From positions 1,736,001 through 1,800,000 of the forward strand of contig CAWBOI010000001.1 of NCBI GenBank assembly GCA_963790435.1: DNA of 64,000 nucleotides. Direction: 5' to 3'. Source of the DNA: Ilyomonas sp963790435 (GTDB lineage Bacteria > Bacteroidota > Bacteroidia > Chitinophagales > Chitinophagaceae). Each line of letters starts with the position of its first letter. The stretch's first letter is position 1. Of this stretch, positions 45,239 to 53,387 are shown piece after piece. Under the pieces are notes generated by a model, which did no database searches, had not been told where the DNA came from, and saw only the letters and a list, made by a program, of their open reading frames with translations. The position numbers and the translations under genes were made by a program.

Positions 45239-47422
45239 ATGCAATTGTATTGTAACTCTTTAACCGAATACAGCCGTTTGAAAACGCGCGAAGTAAAAAT
45301 TGGCGATTTGCTTTTGGGCAATTTTCATCCCATTCGTGTGCAAACAATGACTACCACCGATACGATGGACACACAAGCCACCGTTGAGCAAAGTATTCGT
45401 TGCATTGAAGCGGGTGCGGAACTCGTGCGCATCACTGCACCATCCAAAAAAGAAGCGGAAAATTTAGGCAATATCAAACGCGAATTGCATAGTCGTGGTT
45501 ATACAACACCGCTCGTTGCCGACATTCATTTCACACCCAACGCCGCTGAAATTGCAGCGCGTATTGTTGAGAAAGTGCGCATCAATCCAGGCAATTATAT
45601 TGATAAAAAAAAGTTTGAATTGATTGAATACAGCGATGCCGAATATGCCGAAGAAATCGAGCGCATTCAGCAACGCTTTACGCCATTGATAAGGATTTGC
45701 AAAGAGTATGGAACGGCAATGCGCATCGGCACCAATCATGGCAGTTTAAGTGATCGGATTATGAGCCGCTACGGCGATACGCCAATGGGAATGGTAGAAA
45801 GTGCGATGGAATTTTTGCGCATTGCGCGGTATGAGAGTTATCACAACATTGTGTTGAGCATGAAAGCAAGCAACCCGCAAGTGATGGTGCAGGCGTATCG
45901 TTTATTAATACAACAGATGAATGCTGAATTTGGCGAATGTTACCCTTTGCATTTAGGCGTAACCGAAGCCGGTGATGGCGAAGATGGTCGCGTAAAAAGT
46001 GCCGTAGGCATTGGCACATTACTCGAAGACGGCATCGGCGATACCATCCGCGTAAGCTTAACCGAAGACCCTGAGTTAGAAATTCCGGTGTGTAAGGATT
46101 TAGTGAAAAGATATGAAGAGAAAGATTCAAGATTCAAGATTCAAGATTCAAGCAATGAGGAAAGCAACAAGCCTCAAGCCACAAGCTTCAAGCAAGAAAA
46201 GACAATCAACAACACGACTCATTTTGATGCTAACCAACCATCATCGTCAGTTCCCTTCTCCACTCGTGGAGAAGGGTTAGGGATGAGGTATTCCCCTTTC
46301 ACTTATCGCCGCCGCGAAACCTTTGCTGTTGATAACATTGGCGGGCATCAGGTTCCGGTTGTCATTGCCGATTTGAGTAAAATAGAAAACATTACACAGC
46401 AGCATTTGCAAAGTGTGGGTTATACGTATGATTATGTAACCGACAAATGGAACATCAGCGATGCCGCAGCCGATTATATTTTTACCGGGCATCAAGTGTT
46501 AAACTTTGCCTTGCCCGGCACATTGAGAGTAATTGTGTATCCCGCAACATGGGCAGAGGCTGTTAACACTCCCCTCTCCACCCGTGGAGAGGGGCTGGGG
46601 GTGAGGTACTTCCCCGTTTATGAAGCGGACGGCTTTGCACAGTCGGATGTGGTAAGTAATGAACTCAATTTCGTGATGTTAGATTGTTTCTCCGATGAAA
46701 CGCCCATCAACGATTTTACTTATTTAGATGCTGTTGCCAATAAACCGAATGTAGTGCTGTGTTTTTTCAGCAAAACCAAACATGCGATGTTAAACGTAAG
46801 ACGTATGTTTATGGAACTGATGAATCGCAACATCAACAATCCGGTTGTGTTGCTGTGTGATAGCTACTGGCAAACGGCAGATGAACATCTCATTCATTAT
46901 GCCACCGAATGCGGTGCTTTGTTGCTCGATGGTTTTGGCGATGGTTTGTGTTTGGGAATGACAGGGGAAAGCTACAAGTTACAAGCGGCAAGTTACAAGC
47001 AAACAAGCGGAAGAAATTATTTGAACAATGCCACCGCTGAACAGTTTATCAATAACACGGCGTTTACCATTTTGCAAGCCACAAGAACACGCATTTCCAA
47101 AACGGAATACATCTCCTGCCCTTCATGCGGCAGAACCTTGTTTGATTTGCAGGAAACCACCGCAAAAATCCGTTCTTTTACGGCCCATTTGAAAGGTGTG
47201 AAAATTGCCATTATGGGCTGCATTGTAAATGGTCCAGGTGAGATGGCAGATGCCGATTTTGGTTATGTGGGAAGCGGCGTTGGAAAAATTACTTTGTATC
47301 GCGGCAAAGAAGTGGTAAAGCGCAATGTTGATAGCACCATTGCCGTGCAGGAACTCATCAATTTATTAAAAGAAAGCGATGCGTGGGTTGAACCGGTTGC
47401 GGTTGAACAGTTGGTTGGATAG
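45239..47422 (+). CDS. ispG: IspG, 4-hydroxy-3-methylbut-2-enyl diphosphate synthase (long form with inserts)
   Basis: IspG catalyses the reductive ring opening of MEcPP to HMBPP in the MEP isoprenoid pathway with a [4Fe-4S] cluster. The N-terminal TIM barrel starts YSRLKTREVKIGDLLLGNFHPIRVQTMTTTDTMDT; the C-terminal cluster domain has CPSCGRTLFDLQ and GCIVNGPGEMADADFGYVGSG. At 727 residues it is the long plant/Chlamydia/Bacteroidota form with a large middle domain, but longer still because four repeat-derived segments lie in frame: about residues 296-319 (GATTCAA repeats), two copies of STRGEGLGxRY (hairpin repeats at 46253 and 46571), and LQAASYKQ near residues 580-592. The dxs gene of the same pathway lies at 61.9 kb. 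Expression appears from its own promoter, divergent from the LuxR gene. Confidence 0.93.
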   Translation: MQLYCNSLTEYSRLKTREVKIGDLLLGNFHPIRVQTMTTTDTMDTQATVEQSIRCIEAGAELVRITAPSKKEAENLGNIKRELHSRGYTTPLVADIHFTPNAAEIAARIVEKVRINPGNYIDKKKFELIEYSDAEYAEEIERIQQRFTPLIRICKEYGTAMRIGTNHGSLSDRIMSRYGDTPMGMVESAMEFLRIARYESYHNIVLSMKASNPQVMVQAYRLLIQQMNAEFGECYPLHLGVTEAGDGEDGRVKSAVGIGTLLEDGIGDTIRVSLTEDPELEIPVCKDLVKRYEEKDSRFKIQDSSNEESNKPQATSFKQEKTINNTTHFDANQPSSSVPFSTRGEGLGMRYSPFTYRRRETFAVDNIGGHQVPVVIADLSKIENITQQHLQSVGYTYDYVTDKWNISDAAADYIFTGHQVLNFALPGTLRVIVYPATWAEAVNTPLSTRGEGLGVRYFPVYEADGFAQSDVVSNELNFVMLDCFSDETPINDFTYLDAVANKPNVVLCFFSKTKHAMLNVRRMFMELMNRNINNPVVLLCDSYWQTADEHLIHYATECGALLLDGFGDGLCLGMTGESYKLQAASYKQTSGRNYLNNATAEQFINNTAFTILQATRTRISKTEYISCPSCGRTLFDLQETTAKIRSFTAHLKGVKIAIMGCIVNGPGEMADADFGYVGSGVGKITLYRGKEVVKRNVDSTIAVQELINLLKESDAWVEPVAVEQLVG
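46122..46196 (+). repeat. GATTCAA tandem repeat inside ispG
   Basis: Four tandem copies of the heptamer GATTCAA (46124-46151) are followed by CAAGCC/CAAGCTTCAAGC units to 46193. The translated part reads FKIQDSRFKIQDSSNEES and lies between conserved ispG blocks. Such repeats usually lie between genes; a related run is at 22590-22652. Confidence 0.75.
46253..46291 (+). repeat. CTCTCCAC hairpin repeat inside ispG, copy 1
   Basis: A perfect 11-base inverted repeat, CCCTTCTCCAC and GTGGAGAAGGG with a two-base loop (46253-46276), followed by a TTAGGGATGAGGTA tail. It is translated as FSTRGEGLGMRY. The second copy at 46571 has the same layout, including the tail. Confidence 0.8.
46571..46608 (+). 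repeat. CTCTCCAC hairpin repeat inside ispG, copy 2
   Basis: A perfect 11-base inverted repeat CCCCTCTCCAC/GTGGAGAGGGG with a two-base loop (46571-46594) followed by CTGGGGGTGAGGTA. It is translated in frame as LSTRGEGLGVRY, the same peptide as copy 1. Confidence 0.8.
46969..47010 (+). repeat. CAAGTTACAAGC repeat inside ispG
   Basis: Imperfect tandem copies of CTACAAGTTACAAGCGGCAAGTTACAAGC-type units encode YKLQAASYKQ. The run lies just before the C-terminal cluster domain, where family members differ in length. Confidence 0.6.
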
Positions 47423-47475
47423 ACGAATGGTGTGTACTTTTTTCAATAAAAACAAACTTTGAAAGAAACAACCAA

Positions 47476-48012
47476 ATGACACAGTTGCAATTCCAAAAAA
47501 TGATTGATACCAAAACTTTATTCTTAACCAAAGAGCAAACCTTCTGGCATTATTCTATTATTCCTTTCCTGCTTGTTGCACCTGCAATGACGACTATCGA
47601 TGCTTTCAAACTTTATATAACACATACTTATAACTCAAATAAACCAATTGATTTCACATTTGGGTATACATGGATTCTTCCTGCTATCATTTTTTACTTT
47701 ATTCAAAGGCGAAGGTTAAAGTTTAAAATAATAAACGTTTCGGTTAACAGCAATACTTTTCATCAAGCAGCTAAACAAACAGCTAAAGAATTGAAGTGGG
47801 TAATTACGCAAACAACAAATGATTTTATTATTGCTAAAAGTGTTTTCAATTGGAGAAGTTGGGGTGAACAAATTACTATCGTACATAACAAGGATAAAAT
47901 TCTGTTTAACATTATTTGCAACCCAGACAACAAACCTTCAATTGCATCATTTGGAATGAATAAACTTAACAGAAAGACATTTGAAAAAATACTTAATCAA
48001 ACCCGCATGTAA
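47476..48012 (+). CDS. Hypothetical membrane protein
   Basis: A 178-residue protein not recognised. It has two predicted transmembrane helices, near residues 25-45 (HYSIIPFLLVAPAMTTIDAF) and 65-80 (TWILPAIIFYFIQ), followed by a basic RRRLKFK stretch and a cytosolic C-terminal domain of about 90 residues with mixed alpha/beta character, perhaps PH-like (bPH domains often follow such a layout). No function is proposed. It starts 53 bases after ispG with a leader holding a near-copy of the CAAAAACAAA word; MIDTKTL at codon 9 is an alternative start. Confidence 0.6.
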   Translation: MTQLQFQKMIDTKTLFLTKEQTFWHYSIIPFLLVAPAMTTIDAFKLYITHTYNSNKPIDFTFGYTWILPAIIFYFIQRRRLKFKIINVSVNSNTFHQAAKQTAKELKWVITQTTNDFIIAKSVFNWRSWGEQITIVHNKDKILFNIICNPDNKPSIASFGMNKLNRKTFEKILNQTRM

Positions 48013-48119
48013 AGGACTTACAAGAGAAGTAGTTACAGAATACAACATACACAAGCATTGCAAAAAGGCAAGACAATTTATTCTCCACTCCCTACATTTG
48101 TCCTCTCAATTGTTTGCTT

Positions 48120-50411
48120 ATGAAAATGAAATCCACGCTTTTGTTTTTGCCTCTTTTTTTTCTTACCCAATTATTTGCACAAAAACAAACATTACAGCCG
48201 ATGCAAAGATGAACGCCTTCATCAACAAGCTCATGAGCCAAATGACAGTTGATGAAAAAATTGGTCAGCTCAACCTGGTAACGCCCGGTGGTGCCGTTAC
48301 AGGTTCGGTGGTCAGCAGCGATGTGGATAGTAAAATTCGGGCAGGCAATGTGGGTGGTTTATTCGGCATCACCGGTGCAGCCACCGTTCGCAAGGCGCAG
48401 GACATTGCAGTGAACAATTCAAGGCTGCACATTCCGCTTTTCTTTGGATTGGACATTATTCATGGTCATCGTACCATCTTTCCTATACCGTTGGGCATGG
48501 CTGCGAGTTGGGATACGGCATTGATAGAACAAAGCGCTGCCATTGCTGCGAAAGAAGGCACAGCCGATGGTTTAAACTGGGCGTACTCGCCAATGGTTGA
48601 CATTGCCCGCGATCCGCGCTGGGGGCGAGTTGCAGAAGGCAACGGTGAAGATCCTTATCTGGGAAGTAAGATAGCGGCTGCTATGGTGCGTGGCTATCAG
48701 GGAAAGAACTACGACAGTGTTACCAAACTGATGGCTTGCGTGAAGCACTTCGCGTTTTATGGCGCTGCCGAAGCAGGACGCGATTACAACACAGTTGACA
48801 TGAGCCGCATTAAAATGTATGAATATTATTTGCCGCCTTACAAAGCTGCTGTTGATGCGGGCGTTGGCAGCGTAATGAGTTCGTTTAACGAAATTGATGG
48901 CATTCCGGCAACGGCAAATAAATGGTTGATTACCGATTTGCTGCGCAAGCAATGGGGCTTCAAAGGCTTTGTGGTGTCGGATTATACAGCCGTAAGTGAA
49001 ATGATGAATCATGGTTTAGGCGACCTGCAAACCGTATCTGCACTGGCTTTGAACGCAGGACTTGATCAGGATATGGTGAGTGAAGGATTTCTTTCTACAC
49101 TAAAAAAATCTTTAAGAGAAGGCAAGGTAACAGGAGCGCAAATTGATGCCGCTTGTCGCAGAATATTGGAAGCGAAATACAAGATGGGTTTGTTCCAAAA
49201 TCCTTACAAATACATGGATTCAAGCCGTGCTGACAAAGGATATCTTAACACCCGAAAATCGTGCATTCGCAAGAACGCTTGCGGCACATAGTTGTGTGTT
49301 GTTAAAGAACGCAAACAATGTATTACCACTGAAGAAAAGCGGCACCATTGCATTGGTTGGTCCGTTAGTAGAAAGCCAAAGAAATATGTTGGGCACATGG
49401 TCGGTGTCGGGCGATTTTAATCAGTCAGTAACCATTGCGACGGGTATAAAAAACGTAGGTGGAAATGGCGTGAATGTTTTGTATGCAAAAGGCTGCAACC
49501 TTTCTGATGATACAACTTTTGCAAAACGTGTAAATGCGTTTGGAACCGAGATAGATGGGGACAAACGCAGCCCGCAGGAGATGATAGATGAAGCCGTAAA
49601 TCTTGCAAAAAGCACTGATGTAACCGTTGCAGTGTTGGGCGAAGCGGCGGACATGACGGGCGAATCGAGCAGCATGACAGACATCTCTTTGCAACCCAGT
49701 CAACACAGATTATTGGAAGCGTTAGTTGCCACCGGTAAGCCTGTGGTAGTTGTGCTGATGAGTGGCAGACCGATGGTGTTAAATTATGAAGATAAAAACG
49801 CAGCAGCCATTTTGGAAACCTGGTTTCCCGGAACGGAAGCCGGCAATGCGATTGCTGATGTGTTGTTCGGCAATTATAATCCTTCAGGAAAATTAACGAT
49901 GAGCTTCCCGAGAAATGTAGGACAAATACCCATTTATTACAATCACAAAAACACAGGCCGACCTTTTCATGAAGGTGATTATCCAAAGTTTAAATCGGAT
50001 TATTTGGATGCGCCGAACGATCCTTTGTATCCGTTTGGTTATGGCTTGAGCTACAGCAACTTTTCTTATAGTGATGTTAGTTTAGATAAAACGGCTGTCA
50101 GCGGCAATGGCACTTTAAAAGCCACTGTAACCGTTACCAACAACAGCAATGTTGCCGGTGAAGAAACGGTGCAATTGTACATCAGTGATCCGGTGGCTTC
50201 TGTAACAAGAGCCGTTGAAGATTTAAAAGGCTTTCAAAAAGTAATGATCAACGGTGGTGAAAGCAAACAAGTAACGTTTACCATCACTACAAAAGAACTC
50301 AGCTTTTACAACAGCGATTTAAAATATGTTTGGGAACCGGGTGATTTTGTAATTCGTATTGGCGGCAATTCAAGAGATGTGAAGAGTGCGAGTGTGAAAT
50401 GGATGAAATGA
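48120..50411 (+). CDS. GH3 beta-glucosidase/beta-xylosidase, with two apparent frameshifts
   Basis: An exported family 3 glycoside hydrolase of about 760 residues read across three frames. The signal peptide (MKMKSTLLFLPLFFLTQLFAQKQ) begins at 48120; the frame then shifts at about 48182-48195, inside a CAAAAACAAAC run, by one missing base to give ITADAKMNAFINKLMSQMTVDEKIGQL. A second shift, one extra base at 49235-49239, links ADK to DILTPENRAFARTLA. Catalytic blocks are present: KHFAFYGAAEAGRDY, the nucleophile Asp in GFVVSDYTAVSEMM, and in the second domain LLKNANNVLPLKKSGTIALVGP. A fibronectin-like C-terminal domain follows (TVTVTNNSNVAGEETVQLYI). I treat it as one gene. It would hydrolyse terminal beta-glucose or xylose. 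Confidence 0.85.
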
Positions 50412-50417
50412 TTTTTG

Positions 50418-50440
50418 TTGAACCACAAAGACAGGAAGAG
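50418..50440. repeat. Half copy of the AACCACAAAGACA repeat
   Basis: TTGAACCACAAAGACAGGAAG matches the left arm of the larger repeat at 41778, without the right arm. It lies directly after the GH3 gene. Confidence 0.6.
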
Positions 50441-50605
50441 CATGAAATTGCACTAAGATTTTGTTTTGCGAGGCAACAAGCTCATGGTAATCATCATGCT
50501 AAAAAACAGTAATGATTCACCGCTTCAATAGAAAATTGCGAAAGAATCTTATTCATCAATGCAACGGTTACAACGCGATTTACATCATTAGCTAAAAAGA
50601 ATAAA

Positions 50606-51001
50606 ATGAGAAAAATCGGTTTAACCATATTAGTGCTTTTATTTATGGTAGGTTGCTCGAAAAACAAAAATGCAAATCCACTAATAGGCACATGGGAACT
50701 AAGGCAAACAAGCGGCGGATGGACAGGAATTACAAATTATCAACCAAGCAATGGAAATACAGTAACATTCAGAGATGACAATCAATATACGCGCAAAGTA
50801 GTAACACACGATACATCTTATACTCTACTTTACAAATACAGTATTGTAAAATTTGATGAATGTAGATTGAATTTAGCTTTTATGTCGAGTAGTAATATGA
50901 TCGAAAACAAACAACAATACAGTATTGTTCATGACAGTTTGTTTATGTCTGATGGTTCATGCATTGCAGATGGCGGTTCATCTATCTATATAAAAAAATA
51001 A
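50606..51001 (+). CDS. Small lipocalin-like lipoprotein
   Basis: A 131-residue protein with a lipoprotein signal (lipobox MVGC, Cys17). The mature part begins NPLIGTWELRQTSGGW, a common opening of lipocalin-like small proteins of Bacteroidota, followed by YTRKVV, TSYTLLYKYSIV and a beta-rich remainder, with two cysteines (CRLN and GSCIAD). The function is unknown. Its flanks carry a duplicated 17-base sequence (50510-50526 and 51044-51060) that on the minus strand is part of the 3' end of the neighbouring nadR-like gene, hinting that this gene was inserted or that the region was duplicated. Confidence 0.65.
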   Translation: MRKIGLTILVLLFMVGCSKNKNANPLIGTWELRQTSGGWTGITNYQPSNGNTVTFRDDNQYTRKVVTHDTSYTLLYKYSIVKFDECRLNLAFMSSSNMIENKQQYSIVHDSLFMSDGSCIADGGSSIYIKK

Positions 51002-51030
51002 CAAGATAGTATCGAATCAAACAATCATCT

Positions 51031-51603
51031 CTATTTCAAACAATAATGATTCACCGCTTCTATCGCTGTTTCCAAACGCGCATCGGCATCACCTTTCAAT
51101 TCAATCCATGGTACGTTTTGATTCACTAAAATGTCTTTGTAAATATGAAACAATTCGAGCCTAACTTTTTCATCGGGATATTCGCGTAGCTCGTCTTTCA
51201 CCCAGGGTAAATCAGTATTGCAAAGCAAATACAAATTATACTTGCGCGAAACAATTTCGTCCAAAATAAACTGATGACATCTGCCAAACACATATTCGCA
51301 CCAAACTTTCATTACATACATGTTGGTGTCAATGAATAAGAGTTGCCGGTTGACAGTTGACGGTTGACGGTTGGCTTCTGTCATCTTCCATCTGTCATCT
51401 GTTATCTTATCTTCCAACGCCAACTGCCCTCTACCAATCACTTCCAAGGTTTCAAACGTATAATTGGTGCCATGTTGCAATAAATATTCTCTTGCATATT
51501 CAGCGCACCATATTGTGCTGAAATGCTTTGCCAGCAAGGAACACAGCGTACTCTTGCCCGTACTTTCAGGACCAATGGCTACTATTTTTTTAATCTCTTG
51601 CAT
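51031..51603 (-). CDS. NadR-like AAA ATPase/ribosylnicotinamide kinase-type protein
   Basis: A 190-residue P-loop protein. Walker A is IGPESTGKSTLCSLL; next come WCAEYAREYLL, IGRGQLALED and FIDTNMYVMKVWCEYVFGRC, the core of NadR-like kinases (AAA_28). In Bacteroidota this protein accompanies PnuC and probably phosphorylates imported nicotinamide riboside. The gene overlaps pnuC by 14 bases. The protein has an extra segment of about 20 residues (ITDDRWKMTEANRQPSTVNRQ) between LALED and LLFIDTN which comes from a CCGTCAACCGTCAACTGTC repeat at 51346-51413; the usual form lacks it. Confidence 0.85.
   Translation of the reverse strand: MQEIKKIVAIGPESTGKSTLCSLLAKHFSTIWCAEYAREYLLQHGTNYTFETLEVIGRGQLALEDKITDDRWKMTEANRQPSTVNRQLLFIDTNMYVMKVWCEYVFGRCHQFILDEIVSRKYNLYLLCNTDLPWVKDELREYPDEKVRLELFHIYKDILVNQNVPWIELKGDADARLETAIEAVNHYCLK
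51346..51413 (-). repeat. GTCAACCGTCAACTGTC / GACAGATGGAAGATGACAG repeat inside the nadR-like gene
   Basis: On the minus strand two adjoining simple repeats, with units ACAGATG and GTCAACC, lie in frame inside the coding region and encode about 20 residues not expected in the kinase. Both repeat types otherwise occur between genes in Bacteroidota. Confidence 0.7.
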
Positions 51604-52237
51604 ATACCACTTCTTCTCTTTTGTGCAGCTTCGCTTTTTGCATCCAAGTTATCAATCCGGCTACTGCCATTATCAATAAAATAATGTATTGAACCGATGT
51701 AAATGCATAGCCTTTTATGTAGTACAATGGAATAGATGCCACGTTCGTTGCTATCCACCAAATCCAGCTTTCCACTTTCTTCTTTGCCATCAGCCACATA
51801 CCTGTGTAAGCCGTTGCTGAAGCAAACGCATCTGCCAGCGGTATGGTGTTGGAATAAAACACATTCTTTAAATAAACCAATGCGAAATAAATACCAATGT
51901 AAAAGAGGGCAAAAAACAACAGCTGGTACAACCATTCCTTTTTGTTGCTGTACGTGATTTGCAAAAGGCTCTCTTTCTTTTCGTTTCGCCGGCTCCACAA
52001 TATCCAGCCATAAATACTCATAATGGTGTAGTACAAATTCACGCTGGCTTCTCCATACAAATTGCCTTCAACAGAAATGAAAATATAAATGACGGTGTTG
52101 ATTAACCCCACCGGATATACCAGGATGTTTTCTTTGCGAGAAAACCAAACTGATGCAATACCAGCTATCACGCCAATAAACTCGGGGAGGCTGGTTTCCC
52201 GTAAATTATTAATCAATTGTTGTAAGAAATGATACAT
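51590..52237 (-). CDS. pnuC: PnuC-family nicotinamide riboside transporter
   Basis: A 215-residue inner membrane transporter with about seven helices. Family marks include ASVWFSRKENILVYPVGLINTVIYIFI, YYTIMSIYGWILW and the C-terminal WIATNVASIPLYYIKGYAFTSVQYIILLIMAVAGL, with the conserved WxxW motif region (MKW-type SWIWW). It takes up nicotinamide riboside; phosphorylation by the NadR-like kinase, whose gene overlaps by 14 bases, traps it. The related PnuT proteins import thiamine, but the kinase neighbour favours the NAD precursor. Confidence 0.88.
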   Translation of the reverse strand: MYHFLQQLINNLRETSLPEFIGVIAGIASVWFSRKENILVYPVGLINTVIYIFISVEGNLYGEASVNLYYTIMSIYGWILWSRRNEKKESLLQITYSNKKEWLYQLLFFALFYIGIYFALVYLKNVFYSNTIPLADAFASATAYTGMWLMAKKKVESWIWWIATNVASIPLYYIKGYAFTSVQYIILLIMAVAGLITWMQKAKLHKREEVVYARD

Positions 52238-52286
52238 AGAAAAGGTGAAGATAAGATAGGCTATCTTTATTTTTCATCACTAAAAA

Positions 52287-53351
52287 ATGAACAAAAACAA
52301 AACAATAAAAGTAGGCTTAATTGGCTGGGGCATTTCGGCAAAAGTGTTTCATGCACCATTTTTAAAAGCATCGCCACATTATGAAGTAACACATGTATTG
52401 GAACGGCACAAACAGGAATCGAAAGCGATGTTTCCCGATGCTGATATTGTTAGAAACATAGAAGATTTGTTACAAAAAGACATAGACCTTGTTGTTATTA
52501 CTACACCCAACGATACACATTATCCTTACACATTACAGGCATTGGAAGCTGGTAAAAATGTGGTGGTTGAAAAACCATTTACCATTCATAGCCGTGATGC
52601 TTTACAACTGATAAATACGGCGAAACAAAAAAGACTTCTGCTTGCTGTGTATCACAACCGGCGTTACGTATCGGATTATTTTACCATCAAGAAAATATTG
52701 GATAAAAAGGCATTGGGTGATGTGCACACGTTTGAAGCGCATTACGACCGTTATCGCGCAGAAGAACGTCCTAATGCATGGCGTGAAAAGCCCGTTGAAG
52801 GAAGTGGCATTTTGTATGATTTGGGCGCACATTTAATTGATCAATCGCTCACCCTGTTTGGCTTGCCAAAAGAAATAACGGCAAAAACAAAACTGCAACG
52901 TCCACATGCAAAAGCAGTGGATTGGTTTGAAGTGAAATTGGATTACAATTTTTTAGAAGTTACTTTAAAAGCGGGCATGTTGGTACGTGAACCTGGACCG
53001 CGTTATTTGGTTCATGGAACCAAAGGTTCGTTTATAAAAAGCGGTGAAGATCCGCAGGAAGCGAAGTTGCGTGCTGGCGAAATGCCATCGGAAGATTTGG
53101 GAAAAGAAGATGTAGAAACCTGGGGCTTGCTGCACACCGAAATGGATGGTAAAATCATAAAAGAAAAGCTGCCTTCTGAGAATGGAAATTATGGTTTGTT
53201 TTATGAAGATCTGTATCAATCCTTACAAAATGGGAAGCCCTTTCCTATCAAGCCTGAACAGGCTTATAATGTGATCAAACTAATTGAACTATCAGAAGAA
53301 AGCAGCCTAAAAAAATGTACGATAGAATGCCAGGGCTTAATAAGTGAATAA
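52287..53351 (+). CDS. Gfo/Idh/MocA family oxidoreductase
   Basis: A 354-residue NAD(P)-dependent oxidoreductase. The Rossmann start is KVGLIGWGISAKVFHAPFL with a GxGxxA-like turn, followed by DLVVITTPNDTHYPYTLQALEAGKNVVVEKPFT, which holds the conserved EKP lysine; the second domain reads GSGILYDLGAHLIDQSLTLFG with the family GxHxxD pattern. Such enzymes oxidise or reduce sugars and inositols. The substrate is unknown; the gene is alone, divergent from pnuC. It begins with MNKNKTIKV, whose codons carry the CAAAAACAAA word (52292-52301). Confidence 0.88.
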   Translation: MNKNKTIKVGLIGWGISAKVFHAPFLKASPHYEVTHVLERHKQESKAMFPDADIVRNIEDLLQKDIDLVVITTPNDTHYPYTLQALEAGKNVVVEKPFTIHSRDALQLINTAKQKRLLLAVYHNRRYVSDYFTIKKILDKKALGDVHTFEAHYDRYRAEERPNAWREKPVEGSGILYDLGAHLIDQSLTLFGLPKEITAKTKLQRPHAKAVDWFEVKLDYNFLEVTLKAGMLVREPGPRYLVHGTKGSFIKSGEDPQEAKLRAGEMPSEDLGKEDVETWGLLHTEMDGKIIKEKLPSENGNYGLFYEDLYQSLQNGKPFPIKPEQAYNVIKLIELSEESSLKKCTIECQGLISE

Positions 53352-53387
53352 AAACAAATCCCTGCTGCTAAACTTATTTTTATGTTC

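Noticed and set aside
49143..50411. Second independent GH3 gene
   Set aside because: It carries only the C-terminal GH3 domains and overlaps the first frame; one extra base joins them.
52244..52286. Short hairpin (GATAG/CTATC) before the oxidoreductase and pnuC genes, considered as a riboswitch
   Set aside because: The stem is five or six base pairs, the leader is only about 50 bases, and no TPP-box or NAD-related motif is present.
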